Shown: positions 42,570-55,160 of the stretch, piece after piece
How the letters are laid out: each line of letters begins with the position of its first letter
How positions within the stretch are numbered: the stretch's first letter is position 1
NCBI RefSeq assembly: GCF_964275005.1
Contig: NC_092702.1
Coordinates: forward strand, 4,093,501 to 4,157,500
DNA: 64,000 nucleotides
Direction: 5' to 3'
Source: Diadema setosum
Lineage: Eukaryota > Echinodermata > Echinoidea > Diadematoida > Diadematidae
Translations under genes and position numbers: made by a program
Notes under the pieces: model-generated
Databases searched by the model: none
What the model saw: only the letters and a program-made list of their open reading frames with translations
What the model was told of the DNA's origin: nothing

Positions 42570-43055
42570 ATGTCCATTAGAGAAAATTCAAAGGAATAAT
42601 CTGTAATCCTAATAATCTGTAATTTTCATGGGAATGCCATGTATACAGATTGAAAAATAAACCAGTCATTCGAATGGTTCTGTATTTGCATCTTACTTCG
42701 CATTGGGTCTCTAAAGATTACAGCACATTTTGTGATTATATAGGCTGTTCTTATATTTACGTATTTATGAGTGTTACATATACTATAAAAGATCCTGCAC
42801 TATACGTAAGATGACAAACTCTCAAGATGGTGAAACGGAAGTGAGTCTGCCGCCCGCTAGCGTTGAGCGCGTAAAAGAACAAGCGTCAGAAGATTTCTGT
42901 TTGATATCAACTTGGAAATTTCTGAAACTATGTTCAGCGCTTTTACTCTCAAAATATGACATCTTAATGTGAATAAAAGTGTACATTTTTGGAATTAAAA
43001 CTAATGTAAACAATCCATTTTCTTATCATTTCTCACTGAAAATGTGAATGTTTTT
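42570..43055. repeat. End of segmental duplication homology, second unit
   Basis: Matches 31236-31481 plus 32007-32225. Holds the uninterrupted target of the 31486-32002 element. Confidence 0.8.
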
Positions 43056-43313
43056 TTAAGAAAATTGCAAGAAAATTTTGACAATTTAATTTGTTCGTTA
43101 AAACGAGATCTTTTTTTTTTAGTTTTGAGAATGTGAAGTAGACTACTGGGTAGGTTAACAATATATGATTTTTTGTGTGTTCTTAACTATCATAAACCTC
43201 CAAATATCAAATTTATTGGAATGATCGGTCGTGACAACACAAAAGAAATTAAAGAAACAACCTAGACTCTAGATATACACTGAAGGAAATTGATTAAACA
43301 ATCAATTTATAAG

Positions 43314-43760
43314 AAAGGTAGAGAGGATGAGTTAGGAAATTGTCGACCGATATCATTATTGTCTTCCTTTTCGAAATTACTTGAAAAGGTGGTTTTTGAA
43401 TCGTTTACTTAAATTTTTAAGTGAATGTGATATTTTAGCAGATAGTCAAGTCGGGTTCCGGAAAAAACAAACATGCAACCACCCATGCTTTAGTATTACT
43501 GGCTGAGAAAGTTGCGAAAGCTACAGACACAAAGTTGCACACAGACACAGTCGGTCTGTTTCTGGACTACTGCAGGGCCTTTGACACAGTAGATCACGGA
43601 ATTCTTTTGTACAAATTAAATCATTACGGTATTTGTGGAAATTAAGACCTTGGAGTGGTTCAGAAGTTATCTTACTGGAAGAACTCAATTTGATACAGTG
43701 AAAAAAAAAATGTTTACATGCAAAAACTCTTCATTGTTTGGCACGAATGTTAGACAATAT
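43314..43760 (+). mobile_element. LINE reverse-transcriptase fragment
   Basis: Plus-strand frames read LGNCRPISLLSSFSKLLEK, then, with frame changes, DSQVGFRK-like, ALVLLAEKVAKATDTKLH, DYCRAFDTVDHGILLYKL, NHYGICG and EWFRSYLTGRTQF. These are consecutive RT motifs of a CR1/jockey-group LINE. Several frameshifts; a dead copy of a family other than the one at 20383. Confidence 0.85.
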
Positions 43761-44486
43761 CAAAGAGAACAATAAGTATTGATCACGATTAGCGCTAAAG
43801 AATGCATAGTTTTTGTTCAATCCAAAGACAAAAAAAAAGAAAAAATGGCGGCTTCATTTTGTTACGTGTCCGGGCACCCAATATACACCATCTTTTACGT
43901 TTGATAGATCTAGAAATCTACATCTAACATGAATGATGAAACACATTTCTCGCTTTCCTGGATCTTTTGGACATTGAAATGATGATAAACCTGCTGATGA
44001 TTTGGTGTAGCTATTGACGCAGTTAATGCACTGCTGCAATCTTTAGATTTACTCATGATTCTTTGCAGAAAATTCCTTCTTTCTTGTCTTAGCCTGTCTT
44101 GGTCTCATACAAACAAATCAGGAAAGTACAGCTCGCCTGGAAACTTTACCTGCTGACCGCTAGTTGGCGCACTCCTTCAAATTTCCACAAGTCCAAGCGG
44201 CAGCGTTTCAATTTTCGGCCTAGTGTTGACCATCATACTGCGTGTATAGTAACAGTATACTTTTGTTACTTTTTTCCTCAATTAATTCGTCCAAATTGAC
44301 ATCCGTGCTCCACATTTCCCTAAAAACCTAATTCCATTCTGCATGGGACCTACGACTTAAAAAAAAACTTCTTTTTTTTTTTAATGTACGCCACATCATT
44401 TTTCTCGTATTCTGTAAGATTATAGTCCAATAACTGTAAACCGACCATTATGTTTATTTTCACCTCGAGACCGTTGTACAGTCAGG
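43761..44486. other. Gene-free stretch
   Basis: No gene, repeat or motif recognised beyond A/T runs. Confidence 0.5.
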
Positions 44487-44490
44487 TTAA

Positions 44491-44734
44491 AGGGATTGTG
44501 TAGTTTTGGTTGAAATAAGGATTTAGGTTTAAACTTTTTGCGAGATTATTAGAAATCAATTAACATATTGGATATCTCAGTCATTTCATAACCGATTTTT
44601 ATCAAATAAACTTTGGATTCCTTTTAAAATTGTACCCTCTTTAATACTTAATTTAAGTGGTTTCTAACTACTAGTATCTCACAAAAAGCTAAAACTTGAA
44701 TCCCGCTCTCAACAAAAACTATAATACCATCCCT
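44491..44734. mobile_element. T2-like MITE (244 bp)
   Basis: TTAA at 44487-44490; the right flank TTCA (44735-44738) is one change from TTAA. Ends AGGGATTGTGTAGTTTTGGT and the complementary ACTATAATACCATCCCT. Same family as 11932-12283, shorter interior. Confidence 0.8.
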
Positions 44735-44739
44735 TTCAG

Positions 44740-45248
44740 GTTTCACTTATACAGGTACTTCGTGATTTTGTATTGTATAATTGTATTTTTATTAATGATT
44801 TTTTGAGAAGTATGAAAATTAATTGAAATTGAGGTATTATATAATTACATAAATATTATATGTGTCTTGATAGACAGATATCTAAATCGCATGAGGAAGA
44901 CCGAAAAAAGAGGGTAAGATTGGTTGAGGGTGAAAGCGAAAGATAGAGAAACAAACTAGATAGAGAGAGGAGAGATTTTCTACTTGTTTTAACACTCCCA
45001 GGTTTGCCACCTCTGTATGCTACATAGCCTTTGAGTACAGACAGGCGGTTGGTGTAAGTGAAAGGGTTATGGTCAGTCAGTAATTTCATACATAAATATA
45101 TATACGTACTTCGCAAACATGAAGCGAGAAGTCCAACCACTCAAGCTCGAGTGATTCAGCCTACAGTCTTTTTCCCTAACATACACTTCACACTGCGCAT
45201 CATAATGATCTTTACCACTTGACATCAAGAACAACAGAATCTCAATGC
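44740..45248. other. Gene-free stretch
   Basis: A LINE-like 3' end (GAGAAGTATGAAAATTAATT, then AAATTGAGG) at about 44800-44835. Nothing else recognised. Confidence 0.4.
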
Positions 45249-45252
45249 TTAA

Positions 45253-45619
45253 GGGGGGGGGGGGGGGAAGGCTAGTAACTGATCAGTGGGAATCAGTGGA
45301 AATGCTGGGAGATGATTGTTCCAATCCTCATGGGATTCATTCAAGAGTTCATTGTATATCTATTGTTGTGTGAAAATGATTTGCTTCAGAACGGTCTCAT
45401 ATTCAAGTAATGTGCAGATTAATGCTCCGTCACTGACCAGGGACGCTAACCTGGAAGCATTAAACTGCACATTACTTGAATATGAGACCATTCTGAAGCA
45501 AATCATTTTCACACAACAATAGATATACAATGAACTCTTGAATGAATCCCATAAGGATTGGAACAATCATCTCCCAGCATTTCCACTGATTCCCACTGAT
45601 CAGTTACTAGCCTTCCCCT
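45253..45619. mobile_element. Near-perfect foldback MITE
   Basis: TTAA at 45249-45252 and 45620-45623. Arms of about 150 bp pair almost perfectly (for example CTAGTAACTGATCAGTGGGA at 45272 with its complement at about 45589-45608) around a ~35 base loop. A G run at the left end and CCCCT at the right fit AGGGG-type T2 termini. Look-alike 68-codon frames occur on both strands because of the palindrome. Confidence 0.85.
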
Positions 45620-45623
45620 TTAA

Positions 45624-46805
45624 ATAAATACTTCGTCAGAAGTTAAACAAATGCAGGGTTCGTATTGCAATGGTATGTTGACACCCCCCCCCCCCCCCCC
45701 GACTTGGAAATATATATGGAGTAGAACGCGTATAGGGCGCCTGAAGAAAGCCTATCAGCTCACATGATTTAATAATGGGCACCGTGTTCGGATAAGTCGG
45801 CTTACGAGTCGTATTGGTAGTTCCTACTGACTGTGAGCTCACGCCCGATGATACAGACGGCAGCGTCCAATTGAATTAGTCCGTGATATATACATTTCCT
45901 TTTATACACCCCAGTCCTTTCATTGCGCCGATGCCAAACGGTGTAATCGTTGAGCGGCCACTTTTATCTAAAACAGAAGGGAAAGGAAAACAACAACGAC
46001 AACAAATGTCCTAGCATTATAGTGAATCACATGTGTGTGCACCGACTAACTTGTCCGTGGCGCCTATTTGCCCTTGCGAGTGACGTGATATGTGATACCG
46101 AGCACACATAGCTCGCGAGTGGAAAGCCGCGAGTGCATTCGAGCAACGTGTTCGACCGGTGTACTATTGGGAGTTTTAGCAGCTATCTTCCGTTCCTTCA
46201 GTATCCAATTACTCAAGGCGAATATGTAATACAGCCCCGCGAAGGCCTAGCGCGATTTCGCTTCTGTGTAATTAGTGTGCGTGTGTGTAATTAATGTGTA
46301 ATGAATGATCTTGCGAATGGAAAATTGCCGTAGGAACCTATTCCGCACTAGTAGATGTTTTCTACATAAACATACACGCACACACAGATATCTATTATCT
46401 CTCTAATTCTCTATATTTTTCTAATGTATTTATTGTCTATCTGTCTGTCTGTCTTTCTATTTATACATGTTTAGGTATTATAAAACACGTATGTGTAGCT
46501 ACATTATTTTTCTCAACGAAATTCGATGTTACTATTTTTCATGCCTGCCTTATTTATTGTTACTGATGTCTTTGTTGAGCATATTTATGAAGTATTACCA
46601 AATATCTTTGGGTAGATAAATGATTTCTTATATAGGTAGTCCTTTTAATGTATTTCAGGTGAACTCACCAAATTTGCACACACACACAAAAAAAAAAAAA
46701 ATGTGTCTAATTTTTTATCGTTGAACTGCAGCCAAGTTTATATCCGGGATGTAAATAGTTGTTCTGTAAAATAGAGATGATATGCGCTCAATCTTGTTTC
46801 AGGAT
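45624..46805. other. Gene-free stretch
   Basis: C run at 45685-45699; CTGT-type short repeat near 46437-46455. Unique sequence otherwise; no gene recognised. Confidence 0.5.
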
Positions 46806-46806
46806 T

Positions 46807-46807
<1 letters not shown>

Positions 46808-46873
<66 letters not shown>

Positions 46874-46877
46874 ATAT
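46808..46877. repeat. TA microsatellite
   Basis: TA run with short TTTATA interruptions at the right end. Confidence 0.9.
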
Positions 46878-47744
46878 TGTAATATACCTATAGATATCAG
46901 ATTTAGATTCAAACATTCTGTTTTGCTCAGTATCTGTTCAGAAAAGAGACACATAATCCGAGTTTATGTTTTCTACTCACATCAATCATCTACAAATTGA
47001 TGCTTTTGTTTGTATGTTTTTTGTTTGTTTGTTGTTGTTTTGCTTTTTTTTTTGCTTAATGGGACAGCGTCGCTTGTGCAAGGCAACCTTTAAGAGATGA
47101 TCAGAAGTGTATGAGTATGTTCTGATGAACTGTAGGTTGCAAGAGAACATGAACACGGAGAGAATATTAGTGTCTCGTCGTTTGGCTGGGCTGCGGAACG
47201 TTTTTAGTGTGTGTTTGTGTGTGTGTGTGTGGGGGGGGGGGGGTGCAGCCCCTACCCCGACCCCTTTCTCTCCTACACGAGGTGTTCTCATTTTCGTGAG
47301 CAATGTCATCGCCACGCGAGCTCGTGTGCCTTGTGTTACAGATCGAGTTGGGCCTCATTAATTCGTTTGGTTGCCACCTCGTAATGATATATATTCATCT
47401 TTCTGAATGAAAATGCAATTTAGATTAGTATTCCCAGGGTACAATCGAGGTGATGTCAATTTCGTATGCTATTGAGAGCGAGAGGTCGAGACAAAAAGAA
47501 AAAAGAGCAGTGGAAAACATGTGGAGGTTTGATCGCTTATCAGAATGAAATTAGATTGTGTACTAAATGATATTGTCGTCGTGGAATAGCATACGCATGT
47601 AACTATAGCATATTAGTTCAATATTCGATTACGAAGAGCAATAATTGTGTTAAAATCACTCCCATAACTGCCTTTTTATAATATGCGCTTTATTTGAGGG
47701 TATTTGTGTAACATGGAGTTCAAAAATAGAAATGAGGAGTGTTG
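46878..47744. other. Gene-free stretch
   Basis: GT run joined to a G run at about 47205-47243. No gene recognised; the 84- and 109-codon frames here are driven by those runs. Confidence 0.5.
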
Positions 47745-47870
47745 AATATTTCAATTTCAATTTCAATTTCAATTTCAATTTATTTTCTTATTTCGCAATG
47801 AAAAAAAAGCATTGAATATAACAAAATATAATGATACATAATATCCAGCTTGGATATACAATTGAATATA
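47745..47870 (-). mobile_element. Antisense LINE 3' end with AATTTC tail
   Basis: Six AATTTC units (about 47751-47781), then TTATTTTCTTATTTCGCAAT, ATATAACAAAATATAATGAT and ATATCCAGCTTGG. It matches 57235-57345 (CTCTTATTTCTCAGTGGAAA, TATAACAAAATGAAATGATA, ATATCCAGCT). A minus-strand LINE or SINE 3' end, severely 5'-truncated. Confidence 0.6.
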
Positions 47871-49841
47871 ATTAACATTGATCACGGCGGTCAATATTAT
47901 CAGAGTTTCAATCTAAGTAAAATCACAAAAAGAATATGATTTTATTCCCATTTGAATATCATTTGAATAATACATGAATATAGATTGCTAATGCCAAATT
48001 GGATCGCATTTTACGCCTTATGTCATATATAACGAGATAAGAAGTGTAATGCAAAATGGGTATACACATTTTAATGTATATTTGATATGACATCACCACA
48101 TCATATCTCAAAATAATTCTAGTTAGACGTCATGTCACATAATGCAGTTACAGGTAACCAAGAATACCAGTGTTGATTGTGGTTTGTAATTGGATATCCA
48201 TATAAATTTTAATTCAATGTATGTTGTGCCATTATAGACAACGAATTAAATGCATTTGTATCTCTAATATGGAATGCATAGGGTGCAATGTTCTCTGAAA
48301 CCTTTCTTCCTTCCTATTAAAAATAAAAAAAAACAACACACAAACAAACAAATCATAATAATTTCAACACATCCTATCATATCGCACTCATTATACCCAA
48401 CAACATTATAGAATGACTGTATTTATGTCAACCGTTGAGCATTTCTAAGATTGATATTAACTCACATCTTTCAATTGCTTTGCAATTTACATGAAGGTTG
48501 TTGCACTGAAAGAAATATGGTCGACTGTCACTGTATTATTCGTATCATGGAGACAATATAGCTGGAACTGGGTGATCTATTGAAGAATGGGTCGCCCTTT
48601 ACAATATAATGAATACCCACATGACTGTTGACGCACGACTCTCGAAATCTCTGTTATGAGTGCAACCGAAACATATCCACTCGGTTGTAAGTATTTAGGT
48701 TGACAAATGACTGAGGGGAAAACATCATTCACGTCATGCTTTATATCAAAGACTTAAAGTGTAACTTTTAGTGAATGAATCGTTTGGGATGATTTCCACT
48801 TTTAGGGATATTGCAAATGTACCTAATCTGACCCGTTCTTTGAAGGAGCATATTGCAGGTGTATATTTACAGGGGTATATGTTATTGTTATTATTGTTAT
48901 TATCATTTATTCGACCAAAAAATGCAGTATATCAGTACAAATACAATACATTACTATATAATTTATACAATATAATACAATTCATAACATGTGTTGATGT
49001 ATACCCGCAAATTTGCATTAAATGGTCAAATTCTGTAACATTGATGTATAGATCAAAGACTGTTAAGGATCATGTCAAACAATCATTCTTTTCTTTCTTT
49101 TTGTTTCACTGTCAATTTTTATCACAGTCGGCAGGACTACAAGAGGATGCATGCCATGTATAGTAGTTTCAAACTTCCGCTGCCGTGTATAATGCCTTCT
49201 ATTATCTAATGCTATACAATCTCAAACGGCACCGTTCAAGTCGAAATGAATATCTAGATAATTACATGGAGATGTTGATACCTAAAGACTGTGATTGATA
49301 TGAAACTGGTCTTTCCCTCTTGCAGAGCCTGTGATGTACCCCTTTAATTACTCGCATATACTCTTGCAATGTCAAGACGGCGCTAAGAGAATTCCCCCGA
49401 TTGCAACCTCATGCATCCCCCACATTAGCGGAACCATTCCGACGTAATATTTCGTATGATTATTACTCGGTACTCTCGGACATGCATGAGGAGTGTATAT
49501 GATTATACCCCTCGGATGTATTCTTGCATTCTGTGGTGTGGGTGGATGTCGTCCGTGCAGACTCGATCAGCTGAAGAGGGTTGAGCGAGCTGGGGCAAGA
49601 GATCACAACGCCAGCTCGAATTTCTCGCTAATTGCGCCGTAAACTTGTCGAGAGGCGATCCGGTTTTTCTCCGTTCCAACATTTCCGAGAGCGAATGCAT
49701 TTATGGATGAACCCGGGTGACCACCGCACTGTTCAATCTACTTTTACCACTGTGGTAGTGAATATTACATGAAACTTTCAAATGAAGGGAAGGAAGGACA
49801 TGGGACGAAAACAGATGGAATTATCAAATCAAGCCCTGCAG

Positions 49842-49847
<6 letters not shown>
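47871..49847. other. Gene-free stretch
   Basis: No gene recognised. A 130-codon frame at 48771-49163 lacks any domain, signal peptide or conserved context. 49360-49720 is less AT-rich but has no coding signal. Confidence 0.5.
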
Positions 49848-49897
<50 letters not shown>

Positions 49898-49940
49898 CAA
49901 TAGATAGATAAATAAATAAATAGATAGATAGGCAGACAAA
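49848..49940. repeat. GATA microsatellite
   Basis: About fifteen GATA units followed by AAATAAATAGATAG variants. Confidence 0.95.
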
Positions 49941-50794
49941 TAAATAGATAGGATTAAAGAGAGAGAGAGATATAGAGATGATATCAAACACCTGAGCGCT
50001 TTTTCCAGCTGTGTTGCTGCAATACGAAGGTCAAATGTATCAATGATTATCTTGCCCCTATCATTTTTTTTTGTACTGCATGTTGCTTTTGTGCTTTACA
50101 GTTGTCTTAATTTCCAGAAAGCTAAAATTCCTTTATCAAAAAAAATATTATGAACAAGCTCCCCTCTTCACCCTGTACAAAAAAAAAAATAATAATTGAG
50201 TGAAGTTATATTCTTAAACGCTCAAAAAATATAGAAGAGAGAGGAAAGGGGATGTGTATTTTCAGACGGAAATCACAAGCGTTCATTTTTGGTATCATCG
50301 ACATATGCATATATTCTCTATAATGACCTTTATATCGTACCATTCAAAATGACAAATAAAAATTACATGTAGCGTGAAGACACAATGATATAATCATTGA
50401 TGGACTCATCCTTATACAATACTAAAAGTCTGGTTGCTTCCAAACTTGAAAAAGAAGAAATGAAAAGAATTGGGCATTTTGAGATTCAAGCAGTTTATCA
50501 GGATTGAAGTAATAAGAATGTTGTTACATACTGCACCATAAGATGATGATAGGGATTTTATATCGACGGCAAGCCGTGTACAAATATCATTTTGATAAAG
50601 GGAGTAAAATCACACAAACATATAGAATATGTGGCATTATAACATACAACTCTTGTTATGTAACTCTCCTACTAATTTCCAATCCTGATGAACTTCGGTT
50701 TCTTGGAGCAATCTTCTCGATGTTATGATTATAACACCAAGAACCACATCATGTTTGAGATGATGATGATTATTATTATTATCATAGAGTCATC
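49941..50794. other. Gene-free stretch
   Basis: No gene recognised; short GA and TTA runs at the ends. Confidence 0.5.
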
Positions 50795-50798
50795 TTAA

Positions 50799-51135
50799 AG
50801 GGATATAGTATTGGGGATGGGGACAGGGCTTTGAACTTTTTGTGAGATACGAAGAAACCACTGATAAAATAGTACATAGGCTAACGTTCTAGAAGTAATT
50901 CAAAGTTTATTTGATGAAAATGGGTTTTGGAATGACTGAGACATCTAGAAACAAAGTAAAACAAAGCAATCGTAAGGACCCACTTTTTAGTACTCTGTTA
51001 CTCTGTTACTTTTGTTGCTCTGTTTTGGATATCTCAGCCATTTCAAAACCAATTTTCATCAAATAAACGATGAATTCCTCTTGGAATCACATGCTCTTTC
51101 ATATTTCATAAGAGGCTTCTCATTATCTCACCAAA

Positions 51136-51206
<71 letters not shown>

Positions 51207-51251
51207 GCTAGAAACCTGAAGTTAGGTCTTCACCAAAACTAAACGATCCCT
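50799..51251. mobile_element. T2-like MITE with internal A/TA expansion
   Basis: TTAA at 50795-50798 and 51252-51255. The ends (AGGGATATAGTATTGGGGAT ... ACTAAACGATCCCT) and interior (ATCTCAGCCATTTCAAAACC) are of the 11932 family. An A run followed by a TA run (about 51131-51202) has expanded inside. Confidence 0.8.
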
Positions 51252-51255
51252 TTAA

Positions 51256-52172
51256 ACATGACATAGTACACGTGTATAACACTTGGACAGCCGAATCACA
51301 GCTAAGATCACAGGTATGATGAACGCTGGCCATTGTTTTCGTAATGACACGTTGGATGTCTTGAATCATTGTCTGAAGATAGAGATGATAATTGGCAGAC
51401 ATAGATTCGGCCTCGTTGCCAATTTTGTGCGTTGTGTTCATTACAACTGATTGACAATGGAGAATACACGATCACAACCCTTTACCATTTAATATAGATA
51501 GTTTTAAGTCGAACTAATTAACTCTCAAGGAAAGTCTATTTAAAACTACATTGTAAATTAGGTGAAGACGTGATACGTATTATTTATTGATGAGATCATG
51601 ATCTTTGCAATTACATGCAAATTACTCTGATTTCATGACATTGCAACACACGTGACCCAGACAGTGACGTGCATACATCTGAACGTTGCTTGTTAAATTA
51701 ATAATTTTTTTTTTCTTCTGGATTATATACACACAACTCAATTAAATTCAACTAGATTGAATTCATTTCAGTTTAATGATTTTTCTTCCACAAATAGTAG
51801 ATATAAGACAATTATAAATGATCTTGAGTACACATTGGTCCACTGCAGAGTGAACATTAAAAAAATGATAACGGAATTGAAAGCATTATAATAGTTTCAA
51901 ACCAAACTTGTTGCATTATCAATGTTCTTAAAAAAAGAAAGATGAAGGATTAAAAAAAAAGGTATTCTTCTGGTAAAGGTTCCAAATGGTCAATGCTCGA
52001 GCTTTGACCAGATTTAAAAAGATTTTATTATGTGAAACTTAATCATCAAGAATTCCTTTTAAAAAATCCAAGCACAGCATTAAAGCAGTTACAGTTTAAT
52101 AAGTTGGACTAGCGAATGCAATTGATTGTCTTTGCATTTATCGGTACGTCGTGAGTGACATGTAAAGGTATT
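51256..52172. other. Gene-free stretch
   Basis: No gene or named repeat recognised. Confidence 0.5.
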
Positions 52173-52290
52173 GCTGACTGTGCAGGTTGTAATGAATGTA
52201 ACATAATTTCTTTACCAAGACAGCTGACAGTGCAGGTTGTAATGAATGTAAAGAAAAAAAAAATCTTTACCGAGACAGCTGACAATGGAA
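52173..52290 (+). repeat. Tandem repeat, ~50 bp unit, two and a half copies
   Basis: GTGCAGGTTGTAATGAATGT occurs at about 52181 and 52231; TCTTTACC(A/G)AGACAGCTGACA occurs at about 52209 and 52264. Confidence 0.8.
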
Positions 52291-53605
52291 GTTTTAAAGA
52301 CAGGAAAATGGTTGGCGATATTCAAAGATCAAGGTGTTGAATCAGCTGATGTTATAGGGAGAAATTGATATTTCCCCAAAAGGATGATATTCAAAACATT
52401 TCTCGAGATCTATTTATATACCACGCGTTTAAATCTTGTCCATTGCACTCCGGAAATATTTTGATGTCCAAGATTGTGAAAAGCATTTTTTTTTCTTTTC
52501 TTTTTTATAGACACAGCGGAACATAATATTGATCCAAATAACCCCTGCTATTTTAGACTGTCTACTAAGTTTTCCATAGGGAATATACCACTACTCTTCA
52601 GGTGTTTCGCAGACTGTGAGAGGTAGACTCTGAAGGTATTACAGGGTGAAATAGACCACTATCTGATTATAAAGTCAGCAGCAATTATGAATGTTTCGTT
52701 TATCATTCGGAAACGTTGAATTATATTCCCTTTTGATGGTTATCCCGTCAATTATGGCTTCCGTGTCATGTGATTAGAGTTTCCATTTTTAACCGTTACT
52801 CAAAAGTACATGAAATCCAGCGCAATCGCCCAGTTGACCTTAAGTTGTTGTTTTTCATGAGGACATTGTATTTACCCAAATCATTGACGGATTTTCTCAG
52901 AGTTAAACACACCCACGCACACAAAACACACACACACAATTTCTCGATATATCTTTCTCTACAGTTTTGCAAGATTATAGGCTGTAACATGTATATCTTT
53001 GTAGCAGGAACGAGCAAATCTGGTTTGAGAGGTCGGCACGTGGTCGGTACACAACTCGGATGCCAGAGTTACACCGATCACGACACATAATATCCGCCTG
53101 GCGATATAAGAGATATCAGTTTCAAAGAATTTGCCACTTCAGGTCTGTTTTTCCTTGCATGTATAGTTCTATCACTCCAATTGCACCCATATGAAGCACT
53201 TTATATTTCGGAATACATATCTGAAAGTACGCACGACTTTCCTGACATCTTCCCCCCCCCCCCCTTTTTTTTTTTTTTTTTTTTAATGTTGGCAGCCCCG
53301 AGGATGAGTGTGTGTTTGTGTTTGTGATTGTGTTTGTGTTTGTGATTGTGTTTGTGTTTGTGCGTGTAAACGTGTGCTTGTTTCATGCACACCTCTGTGC
53401 TGGACTGGGAATAAGGGAAAGACTAAATACACAGGCTATACTAGTAGTGCAACCTCCTTCAAGCAGCGGGCGTCATACCATCATCTCTCACTGTCATCCT
53501 ATCGTGAAAGCAATTTCATGGAAAGGGACAGCACCGCACAGTGTGAATGTCACCCTATATTCATATTGCCCGAAAGCAGATAAAAAAAAAAACCACACAC
53601 ACACA

Positions 53606-53638
<33 letters not shown>

Positions 53639-54010
53639 GCACGCACGAAGAAGTGAAATCAAACTATACAATCCGTGCTATACGCCTAAATTTCAATGGA
53701 ATCATTGTCTAAGGTTTCTCCGCATGTTCCGCAGATGTTTTATCCACACTCTATTTAGGAATTAAACTTTCCCCGATTCCCTTCACTTTTGCACTCGAGC
53801 AAAGTTTTCGTCTTACCGCATTCATTCCTTTTTCCATATGTGACGTAAGGACAGGTAGGCAATGAACATGCTTACTTTAGTTGGTTTTCCTATATTGTAT
53901 CATTGCTGGTTACCTGAGTTTGTGCTGGAGAAATAAAACCCTTTGTCAAGCAACTGGCATCACGGTGATTAGCGCATGGCAATGAACTTACTTTCAAAAT
54001 ACTACAACAG
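52291..54010. other. Gene-free stretch
   Basis: C run joined to a T run at 53252-53284, a GTTTGTGATTGT minisatellite at about 53308-53372 and a CA run at about 53593-53645. A LINE-like GGAGAAATAAAACCC end near 53931. No gene recognised. Confidence 0.5.
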
Positions 54011-54514
54011 TAGGCGTTTTCACATCAGCCCGATGTTTCGAAATAGCGCGCTATTTTCTGACTTGGGAAATTGATTATTAACCCGATCACGAAATAGCGC
54101 GCTATTTGATAATGTGAACACAAATTAGCGCGCTAATTGTATCGATCTGATCGAGAAAATTTCTCGAGTCAAACTCGGGAAATTTCTGAAATAGCGGGAT
54201 AACATAGCGAACTAGCGCGCTATTTGATAATGTGAAATTGCCTCAAGAAATTAGCGCGATGCATCCCATCATGCCTAGCGTGTGTGATGGCGATCATGCG
54301 GGTAATTTTTTTTTTTTTTTTTTTTTGAAAGCGCGCGCTCTACTGGTATACCCGACACTGTTTGCGCATGCTCAGGTGTCGAATTAGCTCGAAAAAAAAT
54401 TTGGGCTAATTCTCTTCGGGCTGATGTGAATAGGAAATGAAAAAGCGTGCCAATTTGCGATCGCGAAAAATATCTCGAGCTTGGATTTTTATCGGGTTGA
54501 TGTGAAAACGCCTA
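54011..54514. mobile_element. Word-repeat TIR element, AGCGCGCTA type
   Basis: The left end TAGGCGTTTTCACATCAGCC and right end GGTTGATGTGAAAACGCCTA are inverted repeats of about 23 bp. The interior consists of AGCGCGCTATTT, GAAATAGCGCG, TCTCGAG and CGCGCT words in both orientations, about 500 bp. A TA at each end could be a target duplication. No coding capacity. Only about 45 bp separate it from the next element. Confidence 0.8.
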
Positions 54515-54558
54515 GTGTCATTCGTCCGTTTGGGGTACCCTATTCCTTCGTTGTCTAG

Positions 54559-55160
54559 GACCCCGTTTACAGTGCGGGGCCGGGCTCGGCCGCGGCTCGG
54601 CCGCGGCCGAGCCCGACCTCAATTGCGCGGCCGAGCCTCGCAATTTTGTCCGTTTACACTGCTGGGCTCGGCCGCGCTTTCGATTCAAACCTTTCATTAT
54701 TTGGTCGTAGTGGCGCTCTGCTTGTAAAACTAACGAAATTTGGTATTGTCTGGTTTTCAGACCCTTTGCCAACTGAATTCCGTGGCGACGAAGTCGCCGT
54801 TCGGGCAAAGGCCTTTGCCGAAGGAAAAAATCCTTTGCAGGACAAAACCACCTTAAACTATACTAGTTTTCGACGTTGAGGGGGTTAATATCCTGAACAG
54901 CGAAAGATACAGGCAGAGGGTTTGGAAGCCAGACTAAAACTGGCCGCGCAATTGGCCGCGCATTTGGCCCAGTTTGCGTTTACACCAAGAAAAGGCCGGG
55001 CTCGGCCGCGGCTCGGCCGCGGCCGAGACCACCTCCAGAGCGAGGCCAAATGCGAGGCCAATTTTGGCCTCGCATTTGGCCTTTTGCGCGTTTACACTGA
55101 AGCGGGGCTGGACTCGGCCGCGGCCGAGCCGCGGCCGAGCCTCGCACTGTAAACGGGGTC
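54559..55160. mobile_element. Word-repeat TIR element, GGCTCGGCCGCGGC type
   Basis: The left end GACCCCGTTTACAGTGCGG and right end CTCGCACTGTAAACGGGGTC are inverted repeats, with TAG directly outside both ends. The interior alternates GGCTCGGCCGCGGC, GGCCGCGC and GCGAGGCCAAAT blocks in both orientations, with sub-termini such as TTTACACTGCTGGGC (54653) and GCGTTTACACTGAAGCG (55089). A ~200 bp non-GC insert lies at 54680-54900. Translated frames are artefacts of the palindromes. Confidence 0.8.

Noticed and set aside
45316-45566. Two 68-codon frames on opposite strands with nearly the same protein
   Set aside because: Mirror translation of a palindromic MITE, not paired genes.
48771-49163. 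130-codon plus-strand frame
   Set aside because: Composition is AT-driven, with a leucine run from TTA repeats; no signal, domain or neighbour supports it.
52173-52290. Short regularly spaced repeat resembling a CRISPR array
   Set aside because: Only two and a half contiguous ~50 bp units, no distinct spacers, eukaryotic context: a plain tandem repeat.
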